In this document: positions 37,531-45,512 of the stretch, one piece after another
How the letters are laid out: every line of letters starts with the position of its first letter
How positions within the stretch are numbered: the stretch's first letter is position 1
DNA from: Pseudoduganella lutea
GTDB lineage: Bacteria > Pseudomonadota > Gammaproteobacteria > Burkholderiales > Burkholderiaceae_D
Assembly: GCF_004209755.1 (NCBI RefSeq)
Contig: NZ_CP035913.1
Coordinates: forward strand, 6,014,001 to 6,078,000
Length of the DNA stretch: 64,000 nucleotides
Direction of reading: 5' to 3'
The notes under the pieces: generated by a model
What the model was told of the DNA's origin: nothing
Databases searched by the model: none
The model's input: the letters and a program-made list of their open reading frames with translations, nothing else
Made by a program: the position numbers and the translations under genes

Positions 37531-38199
37531 TTAAAACTGGATAGTGTCGGATACCTTCATCCAGCCGGCGGTTTCTTTTTTACCGTGAGTGTATTTGACA
37601 TGATACCAGCCGTTTCTTTCTTCAGTTACATAGGCAACATCTCCCGCTACAAGGAATGCCTTTCGAACTGTGCTATCGTTCGGCGAGTTGTGGAAAAAAG
37701 CACGCTTACTGCGAACTGTAATGACTCCGATCCAATCTCCTGCTGGTCCGGTATCTACTGACATAATGTACCTATTCCCGCTGTTCGTGATCCGAGGAGC
37801 ACCGACCGACTCAAGGACCCAGTCACAGTCCCCCGGCGCCATGGATACCGGAAGTTCGATTCCAATGCTGCCTTTGGTAGAGATGAGAACAGCAAAGTCG
37901 TTCTGTACTGTATTTTTCTCGCCAATGTTTGCTGGCACTGCGTCTCTAACCGTAACTCTGACTTTTCCATCCGATGCCATTTTTCCATGAAACGCGAATT
38001 TACACTCGTCGGTTTTTCCTGGAGAAGTCAATAGTGCTGAAAAATATCCTGTGACAACTTTCGTTGTCGGATTTACTCCGACTGCAATAAAGGGATTTTC
38101 TGAAAAAGGACTGCTCGCTGAGATGACATTGGGCGCGGCAGTGCAAGAGGAAGCAAATGCCGTCGCCATGATAATGGCTGATAAGCTAAACTGCCGCAA
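37531..38199 (-). CDS. Exported protein with SH3-like C-terminus, candidate immunity protein
   Basis: I choose TTG at 38199 as start because AAGGG lies seven bases upstream, it follows the effector stop by one base, and a clean signal peptide results (FSLSAIIMATAFASSCTAAP). An upstream methionine at 38244 lies inside the effector gene. The 222-aa product has a middle beta-domain (FIAVGVNPTTKVVTGYFSA, ECKFAFHGKMASDGKVRVTV). Its C-terminal 70 residues resemble a bacterial SH3 fold (AFLVAGDVAYVTEERNGWYHVKYT...GWMKVSDT). Position directly behind a muramidase effector makes it the best candidate for the matching periplasmic immunity protein; this is inference. Confidence 0.65.
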   Translation of the reverse strand: MRQFSLSAIIMATAFASSCTAAPNVISASSPFSENPFIAVGVNPTTKVVTGYFSALLTSPGKTDECKFAFHGKMASDGKVRVTVRDAVPANIGEKNTVQNDFAVLISTKGSIGIELPVSMAPGDCDWVLESVGAPRITNSGNRYIMSVDTGPAGDWIGVITVRSKRAFFHNSPNDSTVRKAFLVAGDVAYVTEERNGWYHVKYTHGKKETAGWMKVSDTIQF

Positions 38200-38200
38200 T

Positions 38201-39583
38201 TTATTTACCCTTGAATTTTTTGTATTCTTCGGCCAATTTGACATCATATGCATTATCCTTATAACGCGGTCCATTATAGGCGGCAGCTACGGCCGCCCAG
38301 TCGAGGTTTTTCAAGTGCGTGACAATTTTCGGAGATACGTACTTTATATACAGAATGAAGGAGCGCATCTGCTCTCGTGGCGATCGGGATACCTTGCGCG
38401 AAAAGTCCTTGGCCGACTCGTAACGCATTGTTTTCCAGTATTCGCCCATGATCTGGAAGGCGCCCCATGAACAGCTTTCGATTGCTGCATCCTGGTCGAG
38501 CTGATAAGCCTTCAATAGGCGTTTATAACTCCCGGCCCCCGCGATATATTTGTCTTTTTCTTTGGTAGCAGCACCACTCTTCAATAGCTGTTCCAATGAT
38601 AGTGCAGCTGCTTTGGTCGCGGCGCTATCTTTTTTGCTTACGGGGCGATAGTAGTCGACATCGTCAGGCACATTCCTCTTCTTCTTGTAAGCCGCATCTG
38701 CTTTAACATAACGTGCCTTTGCATTGTAGTAAGCTGTGGGCAGAGAGATGTCGGGATATTTGGAGCTATATTGATGCTTTGTTGCTGCGGAGAATTTGTG
38801 CCGTTCATAGAGTATCTTTGGAACCGTTCGCTTCCCGACCGCAAGAAATCCGGCGCCACCCGACTCGACTTTGGCGAAAGCCTTGATTGCAGCCAGTTCG
38901 ACTCCAAGCTCTTTCGCCGCCCATTCATAGTCGGCCTCTGTCATCACCGTGCCATCGTAAACGTCCAGGAAGTCGACATTTGGGATCTCGCCTTCGACAA
39001 TGGTAAGAGGTTTTCCATCCGGCGTAGTGGTCGGAGTCGTTTTTGGACCAGGCAATGGCTGAGTAGCCGGCGACTGCGGCTTCTTTGGGTCGAATGCTGG
39101 TTTAACGGGTTCTTTTGGCGAGAGAGGCTTATTTACTGGTTCCTGCGGATGTGGCAACGCTTTTCCGTCAAGCTTCAAACGGTCAGTTGTGACGCTGACG
39201 AGCTTGTTTCGCGGTCCGGAGAGTATCTTTCCCACAGGCTTCCACGACTTGTCCAGGCGCTCGACGTAAATGACAACCTCATCCTTGATCGCGTCGGTGA
39301 ATATTTGCTGTGTCAATCCTTCCGGTCCGGTTCGTCCACGCGCAACTTTCTTGTTGAAATAGATTTGATAACCAAGATCCCTGATGGGGTCCCTCTGGCC
39401 ATCCTGCAGAAGGAAGCGCACTCCTAGAACGAGTTCTTTCTTTAGGTAAATTTTCTGGCCAATGCGTAATCGGTTGGGATTCGGTATGTCATTAATTGAC
39501 AACAGGAACTTGACTGATCGGCCATTAATTTGTCCTATGCGGGTTAGCGTCTCACCTGGAGCCACAGGGTGAACGTCTCTCAT
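38201..39583 (-). CDS. T6SS effector: LysM domain plus N-acetylmuramidase (DUF3380)
   Basis: The 460-aa protein has an N-terminal LysM (residues 1-50, PVAPGETLTRIGQINGRSV...GQKIYL), a small beta-domain to about 140, a Pro/Lys linker (about 150-200), and a C-terminal muramidase domain. Its signature is ELGVELAAIKAFAKVESGG with catalytic Glu240, then PKILYERHKFS, SCSWGAFQIMGEYW, and LDWAAVAAAYNGPRYKDNAYDVKL (in parts). This matches the PF11860-type N-acetylmuramidases known from phage and T6SS effectors, which cut the glycan backbone. No signal peptide, consistent with T6SS delivery. Its ATG overlaps the vgrG2 stop (ATGA), and an SH3-like exported protein follows. Confidence 0.85.
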   Translation of the reverse strand: MRDVHPVAPGETLTRIGQINGRSVKFLLSINDIPNPNRLRIGQKIYLKKELVLGVRFLLQDGQRDPIRDLGYQIYFNKKVARGRTGPEGLTQQIFTDAIKDEVVIYVERLDKSWKPVGKILSGPRNKLVSVTTDRLKLDGKALPHPQEPVNKPLSPKEPVKPAFDPKKPQSPATQPLPGPKTTPTTTPDGKPLTIVEGEIPNVDFLDVYDGTVMTEADYEWAAKELGVELAAIKAFAKVESGGAGFLAVGKRTVPKILYERHKFSAATKHQYSSKYPDISLPTAYYNAKARYVKADAAYKKKRNVPDDVDYYRPVSKKDSAATKAAALSLEQLLKSGAATKEKDKYIAGAGSYKRLLKAYQLDQDAAIESCSWGAFQIMGEYWKTMRYESAKDFSRKVSRSPREQMRSFILYIKYVSPKIVTHLKNLDWAAVAAAYNGPRYKDNAYDVKLAEEYKKFKGK

Positions 39584-42500
39584 TCCTCATCTCCGTCTTT
39601 TACATGTAGGACTACTTCATCAATGTTGTCATCGTACTCAAAGTGCTCTTCCAGATGCCAGTTGCTTTCACCTATAAGTACGATAAGGTCGGTGGATTCA
39701 TCTGTATAGATGCGCCCTGTTAGGCCATCATCGTTAGTGGTGCCAGAGGTAAGGAACTTTCCATCCCGCGTGTAAACGCTGTACGGTTTGTTTTCGGAAG
39801 AGAAGAACCCGTCTTCGTTATATGCCAGGTGTGACAGGTCGAACTGCTGACTGAAACGAGCCAAATCCTGGTCAACCAGCGTGTCAGGCTTTGGAAGACT
39901 CAGTGATAACGGGGCCGCTTGAGCTGGCCCCGCCAGCTCCTTCTTGCTCGCCTTGAACGCCATGGTCCCCGGCCCATGCACCTCGATATTCCCGCCCGAC
40001 AGCCTCAGCGAAGCGCCCTGTGCGGTCAGCAGCACGTGCTCCTTGGCCGCCACGCTGACACTCTTCGCCACGCTGGCCACGGTGATCGCCTTGTCCGCCG
40101 TGATCCGGGTCGGGCCGGACTGGCTCTGGCTGCTCACCTTGCCACTGGCCGCGTGCAGCCGGATGCCCGTTTCCTGGTTCGGTTTCGACGCGGCCTGGGC
40201 TTTGCCATAAGTGAACAGGCTGATCCCGGCCTTCACGACGTGAAAGATATTGCCCTGCGAAGCAAGGTTGATGTCCTGCCCCGCGCCCAGGCTCGTGACG
40301 CCGCCGGCGCTGACCACGGTGGAGGCGGGCGTCAAGGCGGCGATGCCCGATGGCGACGATAGCTGCAGATGCGGCGCGCTGTAAGCGGCCGCGGTGCCGG
40401 CGCCGCCCTGGTTGCCCTGGCCGCCCGTGGCGGTGGCCTGCAGAACCTCGCCAGAGGCGCCCAGCGCGGCGACCGCCGGCAGTTCGTCCGGTGCCGGTTC
40501 CCGCGGCAGCCGGGCGTTGTGCTTCTGCGCGGTTTTCGCAAGCGACTTGAGTAACTGCTGGCTTTGCTCCACCTGCGACAGCGCCGGGCCGGAATCCAGC
40601 GCGGACGAGCCAGCGCTTGCCGTATCCGTCGCCAGCAGCATGCCGCGAGCGGCGCGCAGTGCCACGCTGTGCTCAGCCTTGAGTTCCGCGCCGAAGCCGG
40701 CCGGATCGAGGCGCTGGTTGTCGGCCTGGTGGCGCAGGTGGCCGAGGTTCAGTTCGGCCGTGCCTTCGTGCGCCTTCGCGTGCTGCTGCAAGGCGACGCG
40801 CGGCTGGCCAGGGCTGTCGTCGAACACCAGCTGGCTGTAGGCGCCGGTGCCGCCGGCGCTGTCCCGCATTGCCTGGCTCTTGAAGCCGGACAGTACCGCG
40901 GCGTGCGCGTGCGCGCCGCTTTCGCCCGGAAACCACGCCGCCGCATTGCCGGTTGCCGCCCCTGTGCCACGTGCCACGCCGTTGCCTTGCGCGTCCCTGT
41001 CGCCCTTGCCGTTGTACACGGCGCCAATCACGATCGGCCGGTCGATATTGCCGTCGATGAAATCGACCAGCACTTCCTGGCCCACGCGGGGCAGGGCATT
41101 GGCGCCCCAGTTGGCGCCGGCGACCGGCGCGAGGGGCGTGGCAACGCGCACCCATGTGCCGGCTTGATCGTCGGCGGGGGCGCCGGCGTGACCTTCGGGT
41201 GCGGGATGGTCGAGACGGCTGTGGCTGGCGATGCCGCGCTGCCAGTGGAACTGCACCTTGATGCGATGGTCGCGGTCCGTGTGAACCGGTACACCCGGCG
41301 GGCCCACGACAATCGCGGTCTGCTGGCCTTGCACGGTCGGGCGCGGATGCAGCAGATGGCCCTGGCCATCGGCCCGGCTGCTCCTGTAGGGAATGTCGGC
41401 GCGGATGGCGTCGAAGCTGTTGCGGTACACGGGCCGTTCGGCGATGCGCCTGCCGGTGGCGTGCAGGCTGTGCGCGAGTGCCTGCGTATTCAATACCGCA
41501 ACGGGATCTTCGCCCAGCCGCCGCACCAGTTGCGATGCCGTATCGGCCTGCAGGTTGTTGTGGGCAAGGTGGCGCACCCGCACGACCAGGAAACGATTGC
41601 CGTCATGCGTGGCATGACCCGACAGGGTAAGAGTGGTCCCGGGTGCGAGGGTGCGCACGGTGCCGGCACCCACGTGGACTTCCCTGCTTGCTTCGAGAGC
41701 CTGCAACTGGCGCTCGGCGATACGCTCGCCGTGCTTTTCGTTCGGGTACGCATAGGCGCCGGGAATGTCGCTGCTGCGCAGTTCGATATCGGTGGCGGCC
41801 GAGACCCCCACCGCGCGCGTGGCGCGGGCCCGGTAATCCCAGCTGCGCAGTTCGATCGCGTTGGTCAGCAGGCGCGTCTCGGTGCGCCAACGGTCGATGC
41901 TGTCGGCGGCCATGACTGCACCGGGCTGGGTGAAGCGGACTGTCTCCTGCGGGTTCGGCCCGAACGCGTCGTTGCTGTCGGCGATCACCAGCGTGTGGGT
42001 GCCGAGCGTGGCGCTGGCGGCGTCGCCACTGTGCTCGAAGAATGCGAACAGGCCTTCCTCGCGCATCAGCCGCTGCACGAATGCCCAGTCGCTTTCCTGG
42101 TACTGCGTCACCAGGCTGCGCACCGGATACAGCGCGCGGTCGGCCTCGATGCGCCAGGCCGGCGCCAGCGCGCCCTTGCCGTGATATGACTCGAACACCG
42201 CGTCGATGATGTCGGGCACCGACCGGTCCTGGAATATGCGGCTGTCGCGGCCCAGCGCGAGGAAGGCGGTCCACGGTTCGATGGTCAGGCGGTAGCGCGC
42301 CAGCCCGCCGTTGGCGCCGCACAGTTCGGCGGCGGTCACGTGGCCATGGAAGGTGCGCTCGGACTGGCCCGGCGCGGTCTGCAGCTGGAGCAGGGCCGGC
42401 TGGCCGAGCAATGACTTCAGGCGCAGCGCGGCATCCTGCGACAGCGCGGCAACCTGCAGGCGAAAGCCGCCGTCGATGCCTTCCTCGCCGTGCAGCGATT

Positions 42501-42621
42501 CGGCCAGCAGCACGTCGGCCCCCAGTGGTGTTTTTAGGCGCAGCAGGCGGCTCGATTGCGTGAACCCGGCCAGGGCCGATAAAACGGCCTGGACCAATTG
42601 TGTATCGCTGGTGACGGACAT
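39580..42621 (-). CDS. vgrG: VgrG2, T6SS spike with C-terminal TTR-like tail
   Basis: The 1013-aa spike contains the gp27-like part (FHGHVTAAELCGANGGLARYRL, YQESDWAFVQRLMREEGLFAFFEH, in parts), the gp5 OB-fold (QTAIVVGPPGVPVHTDRDHRIKVQFHW, in parts), VLVDFIDGNIDRPIVIGAVYNG and the DUF2345-type spike (KSVSVAAKEHVLLTAQGASLRL). After about residue 907 the DNA turns AT-rich and a tail begins (FDLSHLAYNEDGFFSSENKPYSVYTRDGKFLTSGTTNDDGLT, in parts). It resembles the tail of VgrG1 in plan but not in sequence. It probably docks the LysM muramidase encoded immediately downstream. The gene lies 61 bases after tssA. Confidence 0.94.
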   Translation of the reverse strand: MSVTSDTQLVQAVLSALAGFTQSSRLLRLKTPLGADVLLAESLHGEEGIDGGFRLQVAALSQDAALRLKSLLGQPALLQLQTAPGQSERTFHGHVTAAELCGANGGLARYRLTIEPWTAFLALGRDSRIFQDRSVPDIIDAVFESYHGKGALAPAWRIEADRALYPVRSLVTQYQESDWAFVQRLMREEGLFAFFEHSGDAASATLGTHTLVIADSNDAFGPNPQETVRFTQPGAVMAADSIDRWRTETRLLTNAIELRSWDYRARATRAVGVSAATDIELRSSDIPGAYAYPNEKHGERIAERQLQALEASREVHVGAGTVRTLAPGTTLTLSGHATHDGNRFLVVRVRHLAHNNLQADTASQLVRRLGEDPVAVLNTQALAHSLHATGRRIAERPVYRNSFDAIRADIPYRSSRADGQGHLLHPRPTVQGQQTAIVVGPPGVPVHTDRDHRIKVQFHWQRGIASHSRLDHPAPEGHAGAPADDQAGTWVRVATPLAPVAGANWGANALPRVGQEVLVDFIDGNIDRPIVIGAVYNGKGDRDAQGNGVARGTGAATGNAAAWFPGESGAHAHAAVLSGFKSQAMRDSAGGTGAYSQLVFDDSPGQPRVALQQHAKAHEGTAELNLGHLRHQADNQRLDPAGFGAELKAEHSVALRAARGMLLATDTASAGSSALDSGPALSQVEQSQQLLKSLAKTAQKHNARLPREPAPDELPAVAALGASGEVLQATATGGQGNQGGAGTAAAYSAPHLQLSSPSGIAALTPASTVVSAGGVTSLGAGQDINLASQGNIFHVVKAGISLFTYGKAQAASKPNQETGIRLHAASGKVSSQSQSGPTRITADKAITVASVAKSVSVAAKEHVLLTAQGASLRLSGGNIEVHGPGTMAFKASKKELAGPAQAAPLSLSLPKPDTLVDQDLARFSQQFDLSHLAYNEDGFFSSENKPYSVYTRDGKFLTSGTTNDDGLTGRIYTDESTDLIVLIGESNWHLEEHFEYDDNIDEVVLHVKDGDEE

Positions 42622-42682
42622 GACGGAATGTTCAGTAATTGCTGGTCAATGGGCTTGTGGGCGGCGGCCTGCCGCGGCTGTG

Positions 42683-43707
42683 TCAGTCCGACGCCGGCTG
42701 CACGCCCAGCAATTCCTCGATGTGTGCCAGCGAAGCCGAATCCTTGACCACGGAGCGCAGCCACGTGTGCAGGTCCTGCTCGCCCGCCTTGGCAGCCTTC
42801 TCGGCATAGTAGGACACGGGGCTGTGCGGCTCCGTGCGGCGGAAGAATTCGGCGATCGTGCGCAACTGGGTGATGGCCTGCTCGCGCGTGTGGATGGCGC
42901 CCGGCGGACCACCGGGCGAGCCGCCGTGCACGGCCGCCATCGCCTGTTGTTCACCCGGGGCCAGTGACGTGGCGGTATCGGCGGCAACCGGCGCCGCGTC
43001 CTCGGCGGGGGCGGCACGAGGGCCTGCATGTCGCGCACCGCGTCGCGCGCGCCCACGAAGCCCGGCGCGTCGTTGCCGAGGCGCTCGTCGGCCGCGCGTT
43101 CCAGTTCCACCAGCGCGTCCATGCACGCCTGGGCATCGGCCGCGAAGGCGCGGCGGAAGGCCGGCGACGTGGCGCGTTTGGCCGCTTCCAGTTCGGCCAG
43201 GCGGCGGTTGTCGTCGCCGCCCTGGCGCCGCGCGCTCTCGAAGTCGATCGGCGTGAAGGGGCCGCCGTTGCCATCTGTGATCGGCATCTCGCGCAGCAAC
43301 GGCTTGATGCGGCCCAGCAGCCAGCTCAGGGTGCCGATGCGGCGCTCCTGGTCGCCGTCGTCCGCTTCCGGGTACAGGCCCTGGTCCCAGAACCGTTCGA
43401 ACAGCCCGGCCAGCACGCGCAAGCCTTCGGTCAGGCCGCGCAGGTGGTGCTCCTTGGCGGCCGCCTCGGTGAGCCAGGCGGCCACGCGCAGGTCCTTGCT
43501 GGAGGTCTCGAGCAGGGCGGCGCAGCGGTGCACCACGAATTCCCAGTCGGCTTCCTTCAGCGTGGTGACCCATTCGCCCTGGTCGAGCGACGGGTCGTCG
43601 AAGGTGCGGGCGTGGGCGATGGCGTCCAGTTCGGGAGAAAAGGACAGGTCGATGCCGCCCGGCTGGTCGGCGCTGATCGGCTGGAGTAACTGCTCGGCTG
43701 AAAACAT
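42683..43707 (-). CDS. tssA: TssA, baseplate/cap protein (frame broken by one base)
   Basis: From 43707 the protein starts FSAEQLLQPISADQPGG and has the ImpA_N domain (HARTFDDPSLDQGEWVTTLKEADW, in parts; GLRVLAGLFERFWDQGLYPE; GTLSWLLGRIKPLLREMPI). At the G5 run 43007-43011 the frame is lost. With a sixth base it continues AEDAAPVAADTATSLAP, REQAITQLRTIAEFFRRTEP, HSPVSYYAEKAAKAGEQDLH and HIEELLGVQPASD, the expected C-terminal TssA region. Repaired length is about 341 aa, the short TssA class. As written, the C-terminus would be a scrambled Arg-rich tail ending at 42646. TssA guides sheath-tube assembly. It lies between the OmpA gene and vgrG2 in the operon. Confidence 0.87.
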
Positions 43708-43737
43708 GCTCTGGTTCCTGTTCTTGTGTGGCCGCGC

Positions 43738-44517
43738 TTACTGCGCGATGCGGAATTCGATGCGGCGGTTGCGGGCGCGCCCTTCGACGGTGTCGTTGCT
43801 GGCGATGGGGCGGTCGGCGCCCTGGCCGGTGGCGGTCAGCAGGTCGCCGTTGATGCCGTTGGCCGCGAGGTAGGCTTTCACCGCTTCGGCGCGCGCCTGG
43901 CTCAGGCCCTGGTTGGTCGTGCGCAGGCCCTGGTTGTCGGTATGGCCGATGATCTCGATCTTGCGCTGGCGAAGCTTCTGCATGGCGCGAAGCATCTCGT
44001 CGAGGATGGCGCGCCCGGCCGGCGTCAGCGTGGCCTTGCCGACCTCGAATTCCACCGTGCGGTTGGCCAGCGTGCTGTCCAGGATGCCCTGGTCGGCGCT
44101 CGACACGCGCAAGCCGTTGTTGACGGTGTACGTGGGATTGAGGCTGGTGGCCACGTCGCTGGCGATCTTCTGGCGCCGCGCCTCGTTGGCGACTTCGCCG
44201 CGCAGGCTGACCGTGGTGCCGTCGATCTTGAGCTGGCCGCGGCTGATCTGCTTCAGTTCGGGCGTGAGGAGCTTTTGCACGTAGTCGTTCCAGTTGGCCG
44301 GCGTGGCGACCTGGCCGACGGCGATCTGGTCGACCACGCGGTCGGCACCATAGATTTCACGCAGGCGCGCGAGAACGGCAGCCCGGGTGGCTTCGTCGGG
44401 CACGGTGCCGGCGGCCAGCACCTGGCCGGGTTCGGGCGCGGCAGCCTGCGCGTGTACAGTGCCGGCGGCGAGGGCCAGGGGAAAAGCTAAAAGCAGGGGA
44501 AGCATCTTCAACATCAT
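43738..44517 (-). CDS. OmpA-family protein with BON-like domain, T6SS-associated
   Basis: The start at 44517 (MMLKMLPLLLAFPLALAAG) overlaps the tagF stop as TGATG. After the signal peptide the 259-aa product has a BON-like module (LKIDGTTVSLRGEVANEARRQKIASDV, in parts) and an OmpA C-terminal domain. The OmpA domain has TVEFEVGKATLTPAGRAIL, IIGHTDNQG with the peptidoglycan-binding Asp, and RARNRRIEFRI with the Arg. TssL here lacks its own OmpA domain, so this protein probably anchors the T6SS to peptidoglycan, as TagN/TagL-type proteins do elsewhere. It is periplasmic or outer-membrane associated. Confidence 0.85.
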   Translation of the reverse strand: MMLKMLPLLLAFPLALAAGTVHAQAAAPEPGQVLAAGTVPDEATRAAVLARLREIYGADRVVDQIAVGQVATPANWNDYVQKLLTPELKQISRGQLKIDGTTVSLRGEVANEARRQKIASDVATSLNPTYTVNNGLRVSSADQGILDSTLANRTVEFEVGKATLTPAGRAILDEMLRAMQKLRQRKIEIIGHTDNQGLRTTNQGLSQARAEAVKAYLAANGINGDLLTATGQGADRPIASNDTVEGRARNRRIEFRIAQ

Positions 44518-45512
44518 CAGGTTCCAATGAAGGCCGTGCACAGGGAATCGAACGCGGACTTGAGGGACAGGTCGGGTTGCGACAGGTAGACCGACAGCTG
44601 TTTCACGGCGTAGTCGTCGTTCACCTGGTCTTCCACCCAGTCCAGGTCATCGAAGGCGATGTGCCGGTCGAGGCCCGCCTGCGGGTCCATGATCGCCTGC
44701 AGCGTGTACGCCGACGCGCCGGAGAAGCCCAGCACCAGGGCCGGCCGCCCGGCCAGGCGGGTAATAAACAGCGCCAGCTCGAAATCGGCGCGCGCCAGGA
44801 ACGGCGCCACCAGGTGCATCCAGAACGCCGCCGCGAGGCTGCGGTACATCGGGTCGACCGGGAGCGGCAGCACCAGGCTTTTTTCCAGGCGGCTGGAACT
44901 GCTGGCCAGCACCGGCTGCAGCAGCATGCCGAGCGCCAGCAGCACTTGCCGCAACGAGCCCTCGAAGCCGCCCTGCGCCAGCTGCGCCTGCAGGCCGCCC
45001 ACGGTCTGCAACTCGAGGAAGTCGGCGAACGCGGCGCCATAGGCGGCCGCGCGCAAATCCAGCTCGATCACCTGGCCGGCCGCGGCCTGCAGCGGAGCGC
45101 TGGCATCCTGCGCATGCACCACGCCGTGGCTGAGCGCTTCCAGGCGGCTCCACAGGCGGTTCAGCACCAGCGGCGCCTCGCCCACGAAGGTGCCCGGCTC
45201 GGGCACTTCCAGGGTACCCATCATCAGGAACGGGAAGCGCCGCTGCGACTGGTCGCTGCTGGCCACGATGTGGCCGGCGATCGCATGGCGCCGGCGCGGG
45301 CCGATGATGGCGAAATTGAGCGGCTCGACGGCGTCATAGGACAGCTTCCAGCGCGCGTCGGCGCTCATCAGGTCCATCGCCTTGGCCAGCCAGTCGTCCA
45401 GCAGCTTGATCAGGGCAGGGTTGTCGCTGCCCTTGACGAAATCGCCGCGGCTGGGGATCTTGCCGAAGTAGCCGACGGCGGTGGCGCCGGCGGGGATCAC
45501 GGGACGGCTCAT
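44517..45512 (-). CDS. tagF: TagF, T6SS-associated regulator
   Basis: The 331-aa product begins with the TagF/ImpM signature AVGYFGKIPSRGDFVKG, followed by LDDWLAKAMDLM and NFAIIGPRRRHAIAGHIVASSDQSQRRFPF (in parts), and ends with a helical region. In Pseudomonas, TagF represses T6SS assembly after translation. The ATG overlaps the tssM stop (ATGA), and its own stop overlaps the OmpA gene, so tssM-tagF-ompA are translationally linked. The frame is intact. Confidence 0.93.
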   Translation of the reverse strand: MSRPVIPAGATAVGYFGKIPSRGDFVKGSDNPALIKLLDDWLAKAMDLMSADARWKLSYDAVEPLNFAIIGPRRRHAIAGHIVASSDQSQRRFPFLMMGTLEVPEPGTFVGEAPLVLNRLWSRLEALSHGVVHAQDASAPLQAAAGQVIELDLRAAAYGAAFADFLELQTVGGLQAQLAQGGFEGSLRQVLLALGMLLQPVLASSSSRLEKSLVLPLPVDPMYRSLAAAFWMHLVAPFLARADFELALFITRLAGRPALVLGFSGASAYTLQAIMDPQAGLDRHIAFDDLDWVEDQVNDDYAVKQLSVYLSQPDLSLKSAFDSLCTAFIGT

